Shown here piece by piece: positions 8,797-18,749 of a stretch of 64,000 nt of DNA (position 1 is its first letter; the number at the start of each line of letters is the position of its first letter). Origin of the DNA: JAJZQZ01 sp963790415 (GTDB lineage Bacteria > Actinomycetota > Thermoleophilia > RBG-16-64-13); the NCBI GenBank assembly GCA_963790415.1, contig CAWBOK010000003.1, positions 806,001 through 870,000 on the forward strand. Direction: 5' to 3'. The notes beneath the pieces were generated by a model. That model saw only the letters and a program-made list of their open reading frames with translations. It did no database searches and was not told the origin of the DNA. Made by a program: the position numbers and the translations under genes.

Positions 8797-11253
8797 CTAC
8801 GATGCCACGCCTGCATGGTGCGTCTCTTCGACAGACGCGCCGAGTTCCGCGGCAAGCTGGCTGACTATGCGATGGATCCGGATCAGGGCCGATTCGCCGC
8901 TGGTCCGAACCTGCGCTCGTAGTTCGCTGCCTGGTTGAGACAGGCCGGCGAGGCGCTCCTGCGCCAGCATCCAGGATCGCACGGAGATCTCTTGGTCGCT
9001 CGGCGTTGCAGTTGGGGTCTGGCTTCTTTCGCCTCTGAGCAGAGGCATGATCGCCTCGATGTCTCGGTGCACAAGCGCCCGCGCCGTGCGCATCCAGTCG
9101 GCGGCGGCAGCAGCAGAATCGTCCGCCAGGTTGGCATCCTCGAATGCGGCGTGCCCCAAACGCGTGACCTCGGCCTGCAGCGCGGCGATCCGCGTCCCTT
9201 GCTGGGTCAACGGGCTCTGCGCCTGCAGCAACGGATTGTTCTCGAAAGCGACGCCGGGCAATGTCTGCTCGACCTGGGCGTAGGTGGCCGCGACCTTCGC
9301 CTGCGCAGCGTCAAGGGGCTGCGCGCCCTCCCGGTTGGTCACCGTATCGACAAAGGCGGAGACGTATCCGTCCACCGCGCCGAGAAAACGGGCGGCGGCC
9401 ACTTTGAACCGGTCTCCGGCGTGGATCGGAAAGACGAACACGACCACCAACGCCGCGACCAACCCGCCAAGCAGAGTGGTCGCTGGGCGGGCGACCAGCA
9501 GGTCCATCGCCTTGACTCCCAGGCGCGTGTACACCGTGACGAAGCCGACGTTCAGCCAGAAGACCATCCGCGGGTAGGAGAGCGGTCCCGAATAGACGGT
9601 CAAGAAGATGCAGATTGTCGCGAACAAGACGACGAACGCCGTGTTGTCGGGCGTCAGCAGCGCCAGCGCCACGCCGACCGTGACTCCGGCCACCGTTCCT
9701 GCGACGCGCATCATCATCCTACGTAAGGACTCGCCGGTCGAGCCGGCGATGACCACGAAGGCGGTCCAGAAGACCCAGTTGGAATGGTCCACGTTCAAGC
9801 AGCCGCGCCACCACCATGGCCAGACCGGTCGCCAAGACGGCTTGGGTGCCCAGCGCCGTCGTCGGGTGCACGTGCACGTTGCCAAAGAGCCGCATCAGCG
9901 GTGGGAGCGGAGGCCTGTCTCGTACTGCGGTGCCGACATCAGCCGGCGGCTCGGTCGGCTGTCCGGCACCTCGGTGGAGCGTCTCGATCTTCCGCACTTG
10001 GTCCACGGACTGCGCTACCTGAACGCTTCCACCTACGAGATGGGATGCGGCAGCCACCCAAGGAGCCGGCGGAACATCCGTTGTCCCCGGTCTGTCGGCG
10101 AGCGCGGCACTCGCGTAGGCCCGCACCTCAGTCTGCAGCGCCGTGCTTTCGGCAGCCAGCGCCTGCATGCTCTCTTGGCTGCCGGCGATCAGTGCCTCCT
10201 GCAACGACCGCAGGCCGCGTCCGAGCGGCGCCCGGATCTCGGTGGGAATGTCGGAAAGGCTCGACCAATCGCCTACGCCTTCGACCATCCGAGCCAACCC
10301 TTGTTCTGCGTTGTACAAGCGCCAACTGCAGTTGACCGATCTGTGCCTGCGTCCAGCCGCCGGGCGCAAGCACGCCGGGAAAGTGGCCCTCGATAACGCG
10401 GCGACTGAGCCTCACACGACTGAGACGCCGGCGCAGATCTTTGTCGACCCTCGCAGGCTGTTGAAGAGCGACGCTTCGCCGCCAGGGCGCGATGGGTAAG
10501 CGCGAGACAAGGACGCAGGGAGCGCTCGTAGCAGCGCTACGTGCGCGACCGAGGACGCCGTATCGCGCCGGCCAGTGCGTTCTGGGGGCCAAGGCTTCGA
10601 TTTTCAACAGCCGCCTAGCTCCCTCACCCGGTGTCGGTACTTTCTCGAGCGCGACGGCCACGGCGGCGACGGTGGCGGCAGTGGCGTGATAGAGCGACCG
10701 AATACCTTTGCGCAGCGACCGCTGCGGGTCATAGGGCAGAAACACGAACTGCCACAGCCAGAGGCTGACCACGCCGATCGCCACGGCGAACACGTACCAG
10801 GCCAGGTTGCTCCATCCGACGCCCGAGCCTTCGGCGAAGTACAAGCTCATGGTCAGCACCAGGAGCAACTCGCCGGGGCGCAGACCGCGCCGCCGCACTA
10901 CGTATGATGCGAAGATCAGCACCAGCAAGACCGCCGGATAGAACCGGGCGCTCCCTTGCAACAGGCCCGCCAGCTAGCAGCGCCAGGACCGACATCGCCG
11001 TGCTGAGCGCCTGCGTCCACTGCCGCTCGGTGCGCCGAGCATCGACGATGACGAGCGCGTTGATGAAGCAGATCGCGACGGCGAACAACCCTACGGCCGG
11101 CATCGGTCGATCGGCGAACCATACGATGACCAGATGCGCGGTCAACCAGGCGGTCAGCGCCGCGAGCGCGGCGCGCGCGCCTTGGTAGCGGCGCAGTGCA
11201 CCCGGGTCGGCGGCGTCGAGCCGGTCGTCGAACGCGGCCCACCGAGTACTCAT
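8797..11253 (-). pseudogene. FUSC-family membrane protein (aromatic acid exporter/YccS-like), three frameshifts
   Basis: Read across three frame changes this is one FUSC-type protein. It has an N-terminal membrane domain (from ATG 11253, MSTRWAAFDDRL), a soluble helical middle, a second membrane domain (LNVDHSNWVFWTAFVVIAG) and a soluble C-terminal domain. Each break is explained by one extra base: near 10965-10967 in a G run (minus strand), near 10318-10322, and near 9797, where VARLL should continue into NVDHSNW. The second membrane domain matches the FUSC consensus around A-R-L-L-N-x-D-H. The family exports aromatic acids or similar compounds. An inverted-repeat element (10455-10616) lies within the coding region and adds about 54 in-frame codons. 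It could be a true pseudogene or a product of assembly indels. Confidence 0.7.
10455..10616. repeat. Nested inverted-repeat element, long copy (MITE/REP-like)
   Basis: The outer ends AGGCTGTTGAA (10455-10465) and TTCAACAGCC (10603-10612) are inverted copies of one another. Inside lies a second inverted pair, GGCGCGAT and ATCGCGCC. A shorter copy at 35681-35749 shares the outer ~35 bases on each side and lacks the ~90-base core. This copy lies inside the FUSC-like reading frame, contains no stop in that frame, and is 162 bases long, a multiple of three. Confidence 0.75.
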
Positions 11254-11324
11254 TCTCACCCCGGTGGCGGCAATAGGCGGTCTTGCGTCCCTTCCGGCAA
11301 GACTTCCTGAACACGGATCAAAAG

Positions 11325-12590
11325 TCAGCTCCCGCAGCACATTTTGAACTTGCGACCGCTTCCGCACGGGCACGGGTCGTTGCGTCCGGTGCGCGCTGCC
11401 TCGTCGGCGAGGATCTGCATGATGTCGGCCGCTTCCCGGCCCTTCTGTAGCAACGTGGCCATCATCTTCATGCGCCGGTCGGTGCGCGAGAAGAAGAGCT
11501 TCAGTCCTTCGCATAGCCAGTTGAGTCCGGGCTCACCCTGAGGGGTGAGCAGGATACGGTTCTTGGGGCATTCGCCATTGCACGTGAAGAGGAACTCGCA
11601 CTCGCGGCAGTAGCCCGGCAGCGTCTCGCGCTTGGCCTCGCCGAACGCCAGCTGCTTCTCGGAGCGAACGAGTTCGCCCATCGGGTGTCTCCATGACGTT
11701 GCCGAGCAGGTACGTGCGGACTCCACGAAGTGGTCGCAGGAGTACACGTCGCCGTTGTGCTCGAGTGCCACCCCCTCGCCGCACGTCGGACGGAGGACGC
11801 ACAGCGACGATTCACCGCGCACGTAGGCGGCGAGCACGCCGTCGAAGAACTGCACGAACATCTCGCCCACGTCGCGGCGCACCCACTCGTTGAAGATCGC
11901 CAGGAGGAACTGGCCGTAGGCGAGTGACGGGACGCTGCGGTCGGTGACGGTTCCCGCCGTGCCCTTAGTGGGCGGTGAAGCTATCTCGACGATCGGGATG
12001 AACTGCAGGTAGCGCGCGCCGAGCTCATCCCGGAAGTAGCGGTAGACGTCGAGCGGGCGCGATGCGTTTGCTGCGTTGATAGTGCAGAGCACGTTGAACT
12101 CGGCGCCGTGCTTCTGTAGCAGACGGGCGGCCGCTTCGACCCGGTCGAAGACCGGGCGACCCGCGCCGTCGTGGCGGTAGGCGTCGTGAAGCTCGCGCGG
12201 CCCGTCGATGCTCAGTCCCACGAGCACGTCGTTCTCGGCGAGGAAGGCAGCCCATTCGTCGTCGAGCAGCGTGCCGTTGGTCTGGATCGTACGCTCCACC
12301 TGCCATCCTGCGGGCAGCGCCTCGCGCTCGACCTGCACGGCGCGCCGGAAGAAGTCCAGGCCCATCAGTGTGGGCTCGCCTCCCTGCCAGGCCAGCGTCA
12401 CGAACGGCACGCGCTGGGCCTCGATGGTCTGGTGCACGAACGCATGCATGACCTCGTCGGTCATGCGGAAGTCGCTGCCGGGGTAGAGCTCGACCTTCTC
12501 GAGAAAGAAGCAGTAGTCGCAGCGCAGGTTACAACGCGCCCCGGTGGGCTTGGCCATGACGTGGAACGCCGGTGTGATGGTCTGCGTCAC
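11325..12590 (-). CDS. Radical SAM/SPASM enzyme of the anaerobic sulfatase maturase type
   Basis: The radical SAM motif GARCNLRCDYCFF lies near the N-terminus. It is followed by TLAWQGGEPTLMG and LSIDGPRELHD. A SPASM-type cysteine set (CDHFVES, YCRECEFLFTCNGECP) comes next, and the protein ends in a SEC-C zinc motif (RNDPCPCGSGRKFKMCC). This combination is typical of anSME enzymes, which oxidise a Cys or Ser in sulfatases to formylglycine without oxygen. A sulfatase with a Cys-type motif is encoded at 17259-18749. About 12 residues between HFVESA and PMGEL read as nonsense; in another frame the DNA gives YLLGNVMETP, so two compensating indels lie near 11680 and 11715. The GTG at 12590, with GGGAGGG upstream, is the likely start (421 residues). 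Confidence 0.87.
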   Translation of the reverse strand: MTQTITPAFHVMAKPTGARCNLRCDYCFFLEKVELYPGSDFRMTDEVMHAFVHQTIEAQRVPFVTLAWQGGEPTLMGLDFFRRAVQVEREALPAGWQVERTIQTNGTLLDDEWAAFLAENDVLVGLSIDGPRELHDAYRHDGAGRPVFDRVEAAARLLQKHGAEFNVLCTINAANASRPLDVYRYFRDELGARYLQFIPIVEIASPPTKGTAGTVTDRSVPSLAYGQFLLAIFNEWVRRDVGEMFVQFFDGVLAAYVRGESSLCVLRPTCGEGVALEHNGDVYSCDHFVESARTCSATSWRHPMGELVRSEKQLAFGEAKRETLPGYCRECEFLFTCNGECPKNRILLTPQGEPGLNWLCEGLKLFFSRTDRRMKMMATLLQKGREAADIMQILADEAARTGRNDPCPCGSGRKFKMCCGS

Positions 12591-12630
12591 GCGTATCGCC
12601 CTCCCTGCCGGTTGCTGCAGCACCAGGGCG

Positions 12631-13158
12631 TCAGCCGAGGTCGTCGCTCGTGACCCCACCCGGGTCGCTCGGAGCGCGGGCGTCGGCCGGGCTGGGGCGT
12701 CGCCCCAGAGACAGGCCGCGACCCTCGACTAAGACCCGCACCACCCCCACAGCCACGATCAGCAGAGCGACGGCCATCACCCCCTGCCAGCCGAGCTCCT
12801 TGCTGAAGAGGCCGATCCACACCTCCCTGAAGACGATAGCCAGCGTGATGTCCGCGAGATCGACGATCCTCACGGTCTTGGTGCGCAGGAAGTCCAGGAA
12901 CGAGTGGAAGATCTCCAGGAAGATGAAGACCGTCAGCACATCGAGGATGACCGTGGCCAGGATATCGGTCTCGCCCCGGCTGAGCACCACCTTCACGAGG
13001 TCAAACGCCAATGTGACGGTCACCGATCCCAAGGCCACCAGGGCCAGGAGGATGAGCACGTCGGCGACCAGGTCCAGCGCCCAACCGGCAGTGCGATCTA
13101 CATACTGCGTCAGCCGGGCGCGCTTGTTCATGTCGATGGTGTCGCGCGGATCGTCCAC
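12631..13158 (-). CDS. PsiE-family membrane protein (phosphate-starvation-inducible-like)
   Basis: The 175 residues have four hydrophobic helices and the PsiE pattern: LDVLTVFIFLEIFHSFLDF, then KTVRIVDLADITLAIVFREV, which matches the conserved R-x-x-(D/H)-x-x-x-x-(A/T)-x-x-A-(I/L)-x-R-E segment of the family. PsiE is a cytoplasmic-membrane protein induced by phosphate starvation in E. coli; its biochemical role is unknown. The charged Pro/Ser/Asp-rich tail is dispensable-looking. The gene is divergent from glpK and lies 40 bases upstream of the radical SAM gene on the same strand, so these two may be cotranscribed. Confidence 0.8.
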   Translation of the reverse strand: MDDPRDTIDMNKRARLTQYVDRTAGWALDLVADVLILLALVALGSVTVTLAFDLVKVVLSRGETDILATVILDVLTVFIFLEIFHSFLDFLRTKTVRIVDLADITLAIVFREVWIGLFSKELGWQGVMAVALLIVAVGVVRVLVEGRGLSLGRRPSPADARAPSDPGGVTSDDLG

Positions 13159-13278
13159 GGCCGCAATTGTACCCGATGGTCCGGCGCACGGACGCCCCCG
13201 TGACCTTCATTGCGTGCGCCCGGCCGAACACGTATGGTTGTGTGACTCCGGGCCTGCTGAACTCGTCGAGGAGGTCGC

Positions 13279-14769
13279 GTGCCCTACATACTCTCGCTCG
13301 ACCAGGGGACCACCAGCACGCGCTCGATCGTGTTCGACGGCGACGGCGCGAGGCTCTCGCAGTCGCAGATCGCGCTCGCGCAGGTCTTCCCGCGACCCGG
13401 TTGGGTGGAGCACGACGCCACCACTATCTGGCGAGACCAGCTCCAGACCGCGCGCACCGCCATCGCGGAGGCCGGGATCGACGCATCCGATCTCACGGCT
13501 GTCGGCGTGACCAACCAGCGCGAGACCGTCGTGGTGTGGGAGCGGGCGACGGGCCGGCCGATCCACAACGCCATCGTCTGGCAGGATCGCCGGACGGCCG
13601 CGGCCTGCGACGCGCTTGTCGCTTCCGGGCACGACGAACACGTGCGCGAGCTGACCGGGCTCGGCATCGACCCCTACTTCTCGGCCACCAAGATAGCCTG
13701 GATCCTCAACGAGGTGCCGGGAGCGCGCGCCGCCGCCGAGCGCGGCGACCTGGCGTGCGGCACTATCGACAGCTGGCTCGTCTTCAATCTCACAGGCGGG
13801 CGGGTACACGTCACCGACATCACCAACGCCTCGCGCACGCTCCTGCTCGACATCACGACCGGTGAGTGGGACCTGGAGCTGTGCGCGCTCTTCGGCGTCG
13901 CGCCTGAGTTGCTGCCCCGGATCGTCCGCTCCGCCGAGGTCGTCGGCGAAACCGACGCCGACGTGCTGGGAGCGGCGGTCCCCATTGCGGGCATCTGCGG
14001 CGATCAGCAGGCGGCGCTCGTGGGAAACGGGTGTTTCGCCGCGGGGGACGCCAAGGCGACGTTCGGCACAGGCGTGTTCGCGCTGATGCACACGGGCGGC
14101 AGGCGTGTGCACTCGCAGAGCCTGGCTGCAACCATCGCCGCCCGCACGGGCGGGCGCATCGAGTACGCCTTGGAGGGTTCCATCTTCACCGGCGGTGCGG
14201 TCGTGCAGTGGCTGGTCGAGGGGCTGGAACTCGGCGACTCGCCTGCGGCGGTCCAGGCGCTCGCTGAGAGCGTTCCCGACTCGGGCGGCGTTGTCTTCGT
14301 GCCCGCGTTGACCGGGCTCGGCGCACCCCAATGGGATCCATATGCGCGCGGCGCCATGTTCGGACTCACGCGAGGCACCACGAGAGCGCACGTGGCCCGC
14401 GCGGGTATGGAGGCGATCCCGCTGCAGGTCATGGACCTCCTCGACGCGATGGTCTCCGACTCGGGCCATGCGATGCCGAGGCTTCGCGTAGACGGAGGCG
14501 TCACCGTCAACGAGCTCGTCATGCAGACACTCGCGGACCTGCTGGACGTGCCGGTGGACCGGGCGCTCGTGCCCGAGTCCACCGCGCTTGGCGCGGCCTA
14601 CCTCGCTGGCTACGCCACCGGCGTCTGGTCGCAGCCCGCAGACCTGCCGGCACTGAAGGGCGTCAGTCGCACCTTCAAGCCGGCACCGGATGCAGAGGAA
14701 CGCTTTGCCGAACTCAGGCTCCGGTGGGCGGAGGCTGTGAAGCGCTCCCTGCGCTGGGAACGCGCGTAG
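13279..14769 (+). CDS. glpK: Glycerol kinase
   Basis: The 496-residue FGGY kinase has the family's usual length. It starts YILSLDQGTTSTRSIVFD and continues through the glycerol-site segment (GVTNQRETVVVWE) and IVWQDRRTA. Near the end are DGGVTVNELVMQTLADLL and ALGAAYLAGYATGVW, as in bacterial GlpK. It phosphorylates glycerol to sn-glycerol 3-phosphate in the cytoplasm. The GTG start is supported by GAGGAGG upstream. No glycerol facilitator or glycerol-3-phosphate dehydrogenase is adjacent. The last 56 bases overlap the 3' end of the convergent SulP gene. Confidence 0.96.
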   Translation: MPYILSLDQGTTSTRSIVFDGDGARLSQSQIALAQVFPRPGWVEHDATTIWRDQLQTARTAIAEAGIDASDLTAVGVTNQRETVVVWERATGRPIHNAIVWQDRRTAAACDALVASGHDEHVRELTGLGIDPYFSATKIAWILNEVPGARAAAERGDLACGTIDSWLVFNLTGGRVHVTDITNASRTLLLDITTGEWDLELCALFGVAPELLPRIVRSAEVVGETDADVLGAAVPIAGICGDQQAALVGNGCFAAGDAKATFGTGVFALMHTGGRRVHSQSLAATIAARTGGRIEYALEGSIFTGGAVVQWLVEGLELGDSPAAVQALAESVPDSGGVVFVPALTGLGAPQWDPYARGAMFGLTRGTTRAHVARAGMEAIPLQVMDLLDAMVSDSGHAMPRLRVDGGVTVNELVMQTLADLLDVPVDRALVPESTALGAAYLAGYATGVWSQPADLPALKGVSRTFKPAPDAEERFAELRLRWAEAVKRSLRWERA

Positions 14770-16447
14770 CGAACGCATCGACCACATTGCGAAGCGTCCC
14801 GTAGATGTTCTCTTCGCCTATCACGCCGATCAGATCTGACGCCTGCAACTCGGCGAGGAGGTTCTCGGTGACATCTGTGAGCTTGAGCGTTGCGCCCCGC
14901 TCCTTGAGCGCCGGGACGAGTTTGCGGAGTGTCTCGGCGGCGGTGAAGTCGATGTCACCGATTCCGGCCGCCTCTATCACGAACCACTCGACCTGCGGTT
15001 TGAGCTTGTCGACGAGCAAGATCGCTTCGGTCTGGAAGGCCTGTGCGTTGGCGTAGTAGAGGTCTGCGCCGAAGTGGTAGAGCGCCAATCCGGGAGCGGC
15101 CTCGATGCCTTTCTTCAGCGGATGTGTCCGCCGTTCGCCGTTCTCGAACGAGATCAGGAGGTTGTTGGGCCGGTAGCTGTGCCGCACGTGGACAACGAGC
15201 GAGAGAGCGATGGCGAGTAGGATGCCCTGCTCGACGCCGACGAGCACGACGGTGGCCGCAGTGATGAGCGCCACCCAGAACTCAAGGGGACGGGCCCTCA
15301 AGACACCTTTCATTCCCTTGATGTCCACGAGTTCGACGCCGATGAGGAACACGACCGCGGCCAGCACGGCGTTGGGCATGTACGAGAGAGGCTTGGTCAG
15401 GAAGAGCAGGACGACCAGCACGATGACGGCCGTCGTCACCTGCGACACCTGACTCTTGCCGCCGGCGCTGTCGACCATCTCGGTCTTGGTGGGGCTGCCG
15501 TTGACGACGAATGTGCCTGAGAGCGCGGCGGAGACGTTCGACAGGCCGAGTCCCACGAGGTCGACGTTCTCTCTGAATGACGTCTCGTCGTACTTGACGG
15601 CGTACGCCCGCGAGGTGGCCGCGCTCTGGGCAAGTATGACCAGGAACAGTGAGGCGGCGGTCGCGATCAGGGTGGACCACGCAGTGGAGGGCGGCAGTGC
15701 GGGAACGCCGAAGTGCGGCAGGCCACTGGGAATCGTGCCGAGTGTCGAGACGCCCAGGGCTGCGAGACCGAAGTAGGCGCTCGCGGCGATGGCGCCGATG
15801 ACCGCGATCAGGGCGCCGGGGATCTTCTTGCTGATGTACTTCGAACCGACGATGACGATCAGAACCGACGCCGATACGACGACGGTCCATCCGCTTGCCT
15901 GCGGGATGTCCTTGATCGCGTTGAAGGCCTGCATGATCGCGCCGCTTCCGGTCTTCGGCACGCCGAGCATGCCTGCGATCTGCCCGCACGCCACCTGCAC
16001 GCCGACGCCGGTCAGGAAGCCGATCAGCACGGTGCTCGAGAGGAAATCTGCGAGGAATCCGAGCTTCAAGATGCGCGCCAGCACCAGGAAGCCGGCGGCG
16101 AGAATGGCCAGCCAGCCGGCAAGGGCCACCCACTCGGTCGAATCGGGAGCCGCCAGGCCCGCGAGGCCGGCGAACATGATGGCGGCAGTCGCGGAGTCGG
16201 CGCCGACGACGAGATGCCGGGACGAGCCGAGAAGCGCGAACACTGTGATCGGCAGCAGGATCGTGTAGAGGCCGGTGATGACCGGCATCCCGGCGATCTT
16301 CGTGTAGCCCATCACTTCGGGGATCGCGAGCGCCGCGAGCGTTATGCCGGCGATCATGTCAGCGGGCACACGCTTCCGGTCGAGGGGGAGGATCCCCTCC
16401 AGCACAGGGATGCGCCGAGGCGTCTTGTTGGCGGTGACCTCCGTCAC
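14714..16447 (-). CDS. SulP-family anion transporter with STAS domain
   Basis: The 577 residues comprise about 12-14 hydrophobic helices and a C-terminal STAS domain (from ~430; FVIEAAGIGDIDFTAAETL). The N-terminal SulP signature is present: DMIAGITLAALAIPEVMGY followed by ITGLYTILLP, then GADSATAAIMFAGLA. Family members move sulfate, bicarbonate or dicarboxylates across the cytoplasmic membrane. The substrate here is not deducible. The usual ExxA-type region is intact and no truncation is seen. The gene is convergent with glpK, with a 56-base overlap of the coding ends. Confidence 0.93.
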   Translation of the reverse strand: MTEVTANKTPRRIPVLEGILPLDRKRVPADMIAGITLAALAIPEVMGYTKIAGMPVITGLYTILLPITVFALLGSSRHLVVGADSATAAIMFAGLAGLAAPDSTEWVALAGWLAILAAGFLVLARILKLGFLADFLSSTVLIGFLTGVGVQVACGQIAGMLGVPKTGSGAIMQAFNAIKDIPQASGWTVVVSASVLIVIVGSKYISKKIPGALIAVIGAIAASAYFGLAALGVSTLGTIPSGLPHFGVPALPPSTAWSTLIATAASLFLVILAQSAATSRAYAVKYDETSFRENVDLVGLGLSNVSAALSGTFVVNGSPTKTEMVDSAGGKSQVSQVTTAVIVLVVLLFLTKPLSYMPNAVLAAVVFLIGVELVDIKGMKGVLRARPLEFWVALITAATVVLVGVEQGILLAIALSLVVHVRHSYRPNNLLISFENGERRTHPLKKGIEAAPGLALYHFGADLYYANAQAFQTEAILLVDKLKPQVEWFVIEAAGIGDIDFTAAETLRKLVPALKERGATLKLTDVTENLLAELQASDLIGVIGEENIYGTLRNVVDAFATRVPSAGSASQPPPTGA

Positions 16448-16570
16448 ACGGGTCGCCTCAAGGTTTCGATGAGGCGATGCTGCGGCTCATACCCCACCCA
16501 GGATGATTCCCGCGCGCCGGCGCTCGTGGCTCAGGGACACGTAGTGTTCTCAACGGAGGCGGCGTGGTCG

Positions 16571-17236
16571 TCACGCTCGGACTCCGCGAGCATGTCTATT
16601 CCGCGCGATTGCGCGAAGCAGCGGCAGAAGGAGGAGCACGACCGTCTCCGCGACGTACACGACCAGCGCGATCGGCGGCAGCAAGATGGCCAACACCACC
16701 CCGACTGCACCGACGACGAGCACGACCCGACGTCTCTTCTCCATCTCCACGAGCTCCCCCTCCGCCAACCCGTTGATGAGGAGGTCCGGCCGCCGGGCGA
16801 TGTACCGTATGATAAGGCTCAGCATCAGCGAGGCCACGAACAGGTTGATGCCGTACACCAGTATCGCGGTGTTCGAACCACCTCCCGTCGTATGAGTGGC
16901 CATCAGGCTCGTAGAGAACGGCATCAGGGAGACGAAGAGCAGCAGCAGGAGGTTGAGTCCGAACGATACCGTGTCCCCGCGCTTCATCAGCTGGGTCAGT
17001 CCGGAGTGCGCCACCCACACCCCGCCTATGAAGGCGAAACTGATGAGGTAGCCGAGGAACTCAGGCCACTGCTCACGCAGCGCGGTGAACAGATCGGCGG
17101 ATTCCTTGGGCACGGACAACTCGAGCACGAGCAGTGTGATGGCGATGGCGAACACGCCGTCGGCGAAGGCGTCCAAACGCCCCTTGGGCAGGAAGTCCGT
17201 GACGCGCCCAGCCTTGTCGTCGGCCGATGGCTGCAT
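16571..17236 (-). CDS. TMEM175-family (DUF1211) potassium-channel-like protein
   Basis: The 221 residues contain the family signature at the start of helix 1, RLDAFADGVFAIAITLLVLE. The FSD filter motif of bacterial TMEM175 channels reads FAD here. Six hydrophobic helices follow, with a conserved SFAFIGGVWVAHSGL in helix 3. Bacterial members form tetrameric K+ leak channels. A basic cytoplasmic segment (MEKRRRV) separates the last helices. It lies 22 bases downstream of the sulfatase on the same strand and could be cotranscribed with it, with no evident functional link. Confidence 0.85.
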   Translation of the reverse strand: MQPSADDKAGRVTDFLPKGRLDAFADGVFAIAITLLVLELSVPKESADLFTALREQWPEFLGYLISFAFIGGVWVAHSGLTQLMKRGDTVSFGLNLLLLLFVSLMPFSTSLMATHTTGGGSNTAILVYGINLFVASLMLSLIIRYIARRPDLLINGLAEGELVEMEKRRRVVLVVGAVGVVLAILLPPIALVVYVAETVVLLLLPLLRAIARNRHARGVRA

Positions 17237-17258
17237 GTGCTCAGGCCTTGGTTCCAGC

Positions 17259-18749
17259 TCAGTGTCCCTTGCTGCTCTGCGCTTCCTGCAGGTTTCTCAG
17301 CACCACGTCGAGGTTGAACGAGGCGGGCTTTTGTCGTGGGGGGAACGCCGCGAACGCCTGGATCTGCCCCGCCACGACCGCCTGCATCTCATACATTACA
17401 TAAGCGTGAGATATCACCCAATCCCAGTACGTATTGGAGTTCTCGTCCGCCCGCTCGAACGGATCGCGCCGCAGGTTGAACATCTTGGGGATTCGCAGCG
17501 GGACGAAGGGTTCGACCCAGCACATCAACTGCTTGGCCCGCTGCTCCATCAACACCGTCTTCCAGTCGCCCATCCGGATCGCCAGTATGTCTCCGTCATC
17601 ACTGATGTAGACGAAGAAGGTGCGCGGGCTCTCCTCGACCTCACCCATCAGATACGGGAGCATGTTGATCCCGTCGATGTGGACTTTGAAGGTCTTGTCG
17701 CCCGCGTGGTGACCCTTGAGCAGCTTCTGGTTGATGTCCGGGTCGCCGGCGGCGGCCAGGAACGTGGGTAGCCAGTCCTGGCCGGAGACGATGCCGTTGA
17801 GCACCGTGCCCGCCTTGAACTTGTTGGGCCAGCGCACGAACGCCGGCACGCGCCAGCCGCCTTCCCAGTTGGTGTTCTTCTCGGACCTGAACGGGGTGAT
17901 GCCGCCGTCCGGCCAGGTGTTGTAGTGCGGCCCGTTGTCCGTCGAGTACACGACGATGGTGTCGTCGGCGATGCCGAGCTCGTCGAGCTTGTCCAGCATC
18001 CTCCCGATGTTCTCGTCGTGGGCGACCATGACGTCGTTGTAGAATCCCTGACCGCTCTTGCCCACGTGTTTCTCGGCGCAGTGGGTCCGGAAGTGCATGG
18101 CCGACGTGTTGTACCACATGAAGAAGGGCTTCCCCTCTTTGTGCTTCCTGTCGATGAAGTCGAGGGCGTGTTCGGTCACCTCTTCATCGATGGTCTCCAT
18201 GCGCTTCTTGGTGAGCGGACCGGTGTCCTCGATCTTCTGTCCGCCCTTGCCGTCGGCCCAGGCGTGCAGCACGCCTCGGGGGCCGAAGCGCTCCTTGAAG
18301 GCCGGGTCCTTGGGATAGTCCACGTCTTCCGGTTCCTCTTCGGCGTTCAGGTGGTAGAGGTTGCCGAAGAACTCGTCGAAACCGTGCACGGTCGGCAGGA
18401 ACTTGTCCTTGTCGCCGAGGTGGTTCTTACCGAACTGCCCCGTTGCGTAGCCCAAGGGTTGAAGGAGTTCCGCGATGGTGGGGTCTTCCGCCATCAGGCC
18501 AACATCCGCCCCCGGCATCCCCACCTTGGTCAGGCCCGTGCGGATAGGGTTCTGGCCGGTGATGAAAGCGGCGCGTCCGGCCGTGCAGCTCTGCTGACCG
18601 TAGTAGTCGGTGAACGCGATGCCTTCGTTGGCGATGCGGTCGATGTTCGGGGTCCGATAGCCCATCTGGCCACGGCTGTTGTAGCTGATGTTCCACCAGC
18701 CGATGTCATCGCCCCATAGGACGAGGATATTGGGTTGCCTATCAGCCAT
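17259..18749 (-). CDS. Sulfatase (arylsulfatase-type), Cys-type formylglycine motif
   Basis: The 496 residues match the alkaline-phosphatase-superfamily sulfatases. The N-terminal metal site is ILVLWGDDIGWWN. The activation motif is SCTAGRAAFITGQ, with Cys55 and Arg59 fitting C-x-A-x-R. The second metal site is VVYSTDNGPHYNTWPDGG. Cys55 should be converted to formylglycine; the anSME-like enzyme at 11325-12590 is the obvious candidate. No signal peptide is visible, so the protein appears cytoplasmic and would act on internal or imported sulfate or phosphate esters. The start is well supported (GGAGGAG). The substrate is unknown, and a phosphonate hydrolase or phosphodiesterase activity cannot be excluded. 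Confidence 0.9.
   Translation of the reverse strand: MADRQPNILVLWGDDIGWWNISYNSRGQMGYRTPNIDRIANEGIAFTDYYGQQSCTAGRAAFITGQNPIRTGLTKVGMPGADVGLMAEDPTIAELLQPLGYATGQFGKNHLGDKDKFLPTVHGFDEFFGNLYHLNAEEEPEDVDYPKDPAFKERFGPRGVLHAWADGKGGQKIEDTGPLTKKRMETIDEEVTEHALDFIDRKHKEGKPFFMWYNTSAMHFRTHCAEKHVGKSGQGFYNDVMVAHDENIGRMLDKLDELGIADDTIVVYSTDNGPHYNTWPDGGITPFRSEKNTNWEGGWRVPAFVRWPNKFKAGTVLNGIVSGQDWLPTFLAAAGDPDINQKLLKGHHAGDKTFKVHIDGINMLPYLMGEVEESPRTFFVYISDDGDILAIRMGDWKTVLMEQRAKQLMCWVEPFVPLRIPKMFNLRRDPFERADENSNTYWDWVISHAYVMYEMQAVVAGQIQAFAAFPPRQKPASFNLDVVLRNLQEAQSSKGH

Noticed and set aside
11680..11716. Unusual 12-residue insert in the anSME-like enzyme as a new specificity loop
   Set aside because: Reading the same DNA in the next frame gives the family sequence YLLGNVMETP, so the apparent novelty is due to two compensating indels.
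13207..14787. 526-codon minus-strand frame opposite glycerol kinase
   Set aside because: Antisense shadow; glpK matches its family along its entire length in the other direction.
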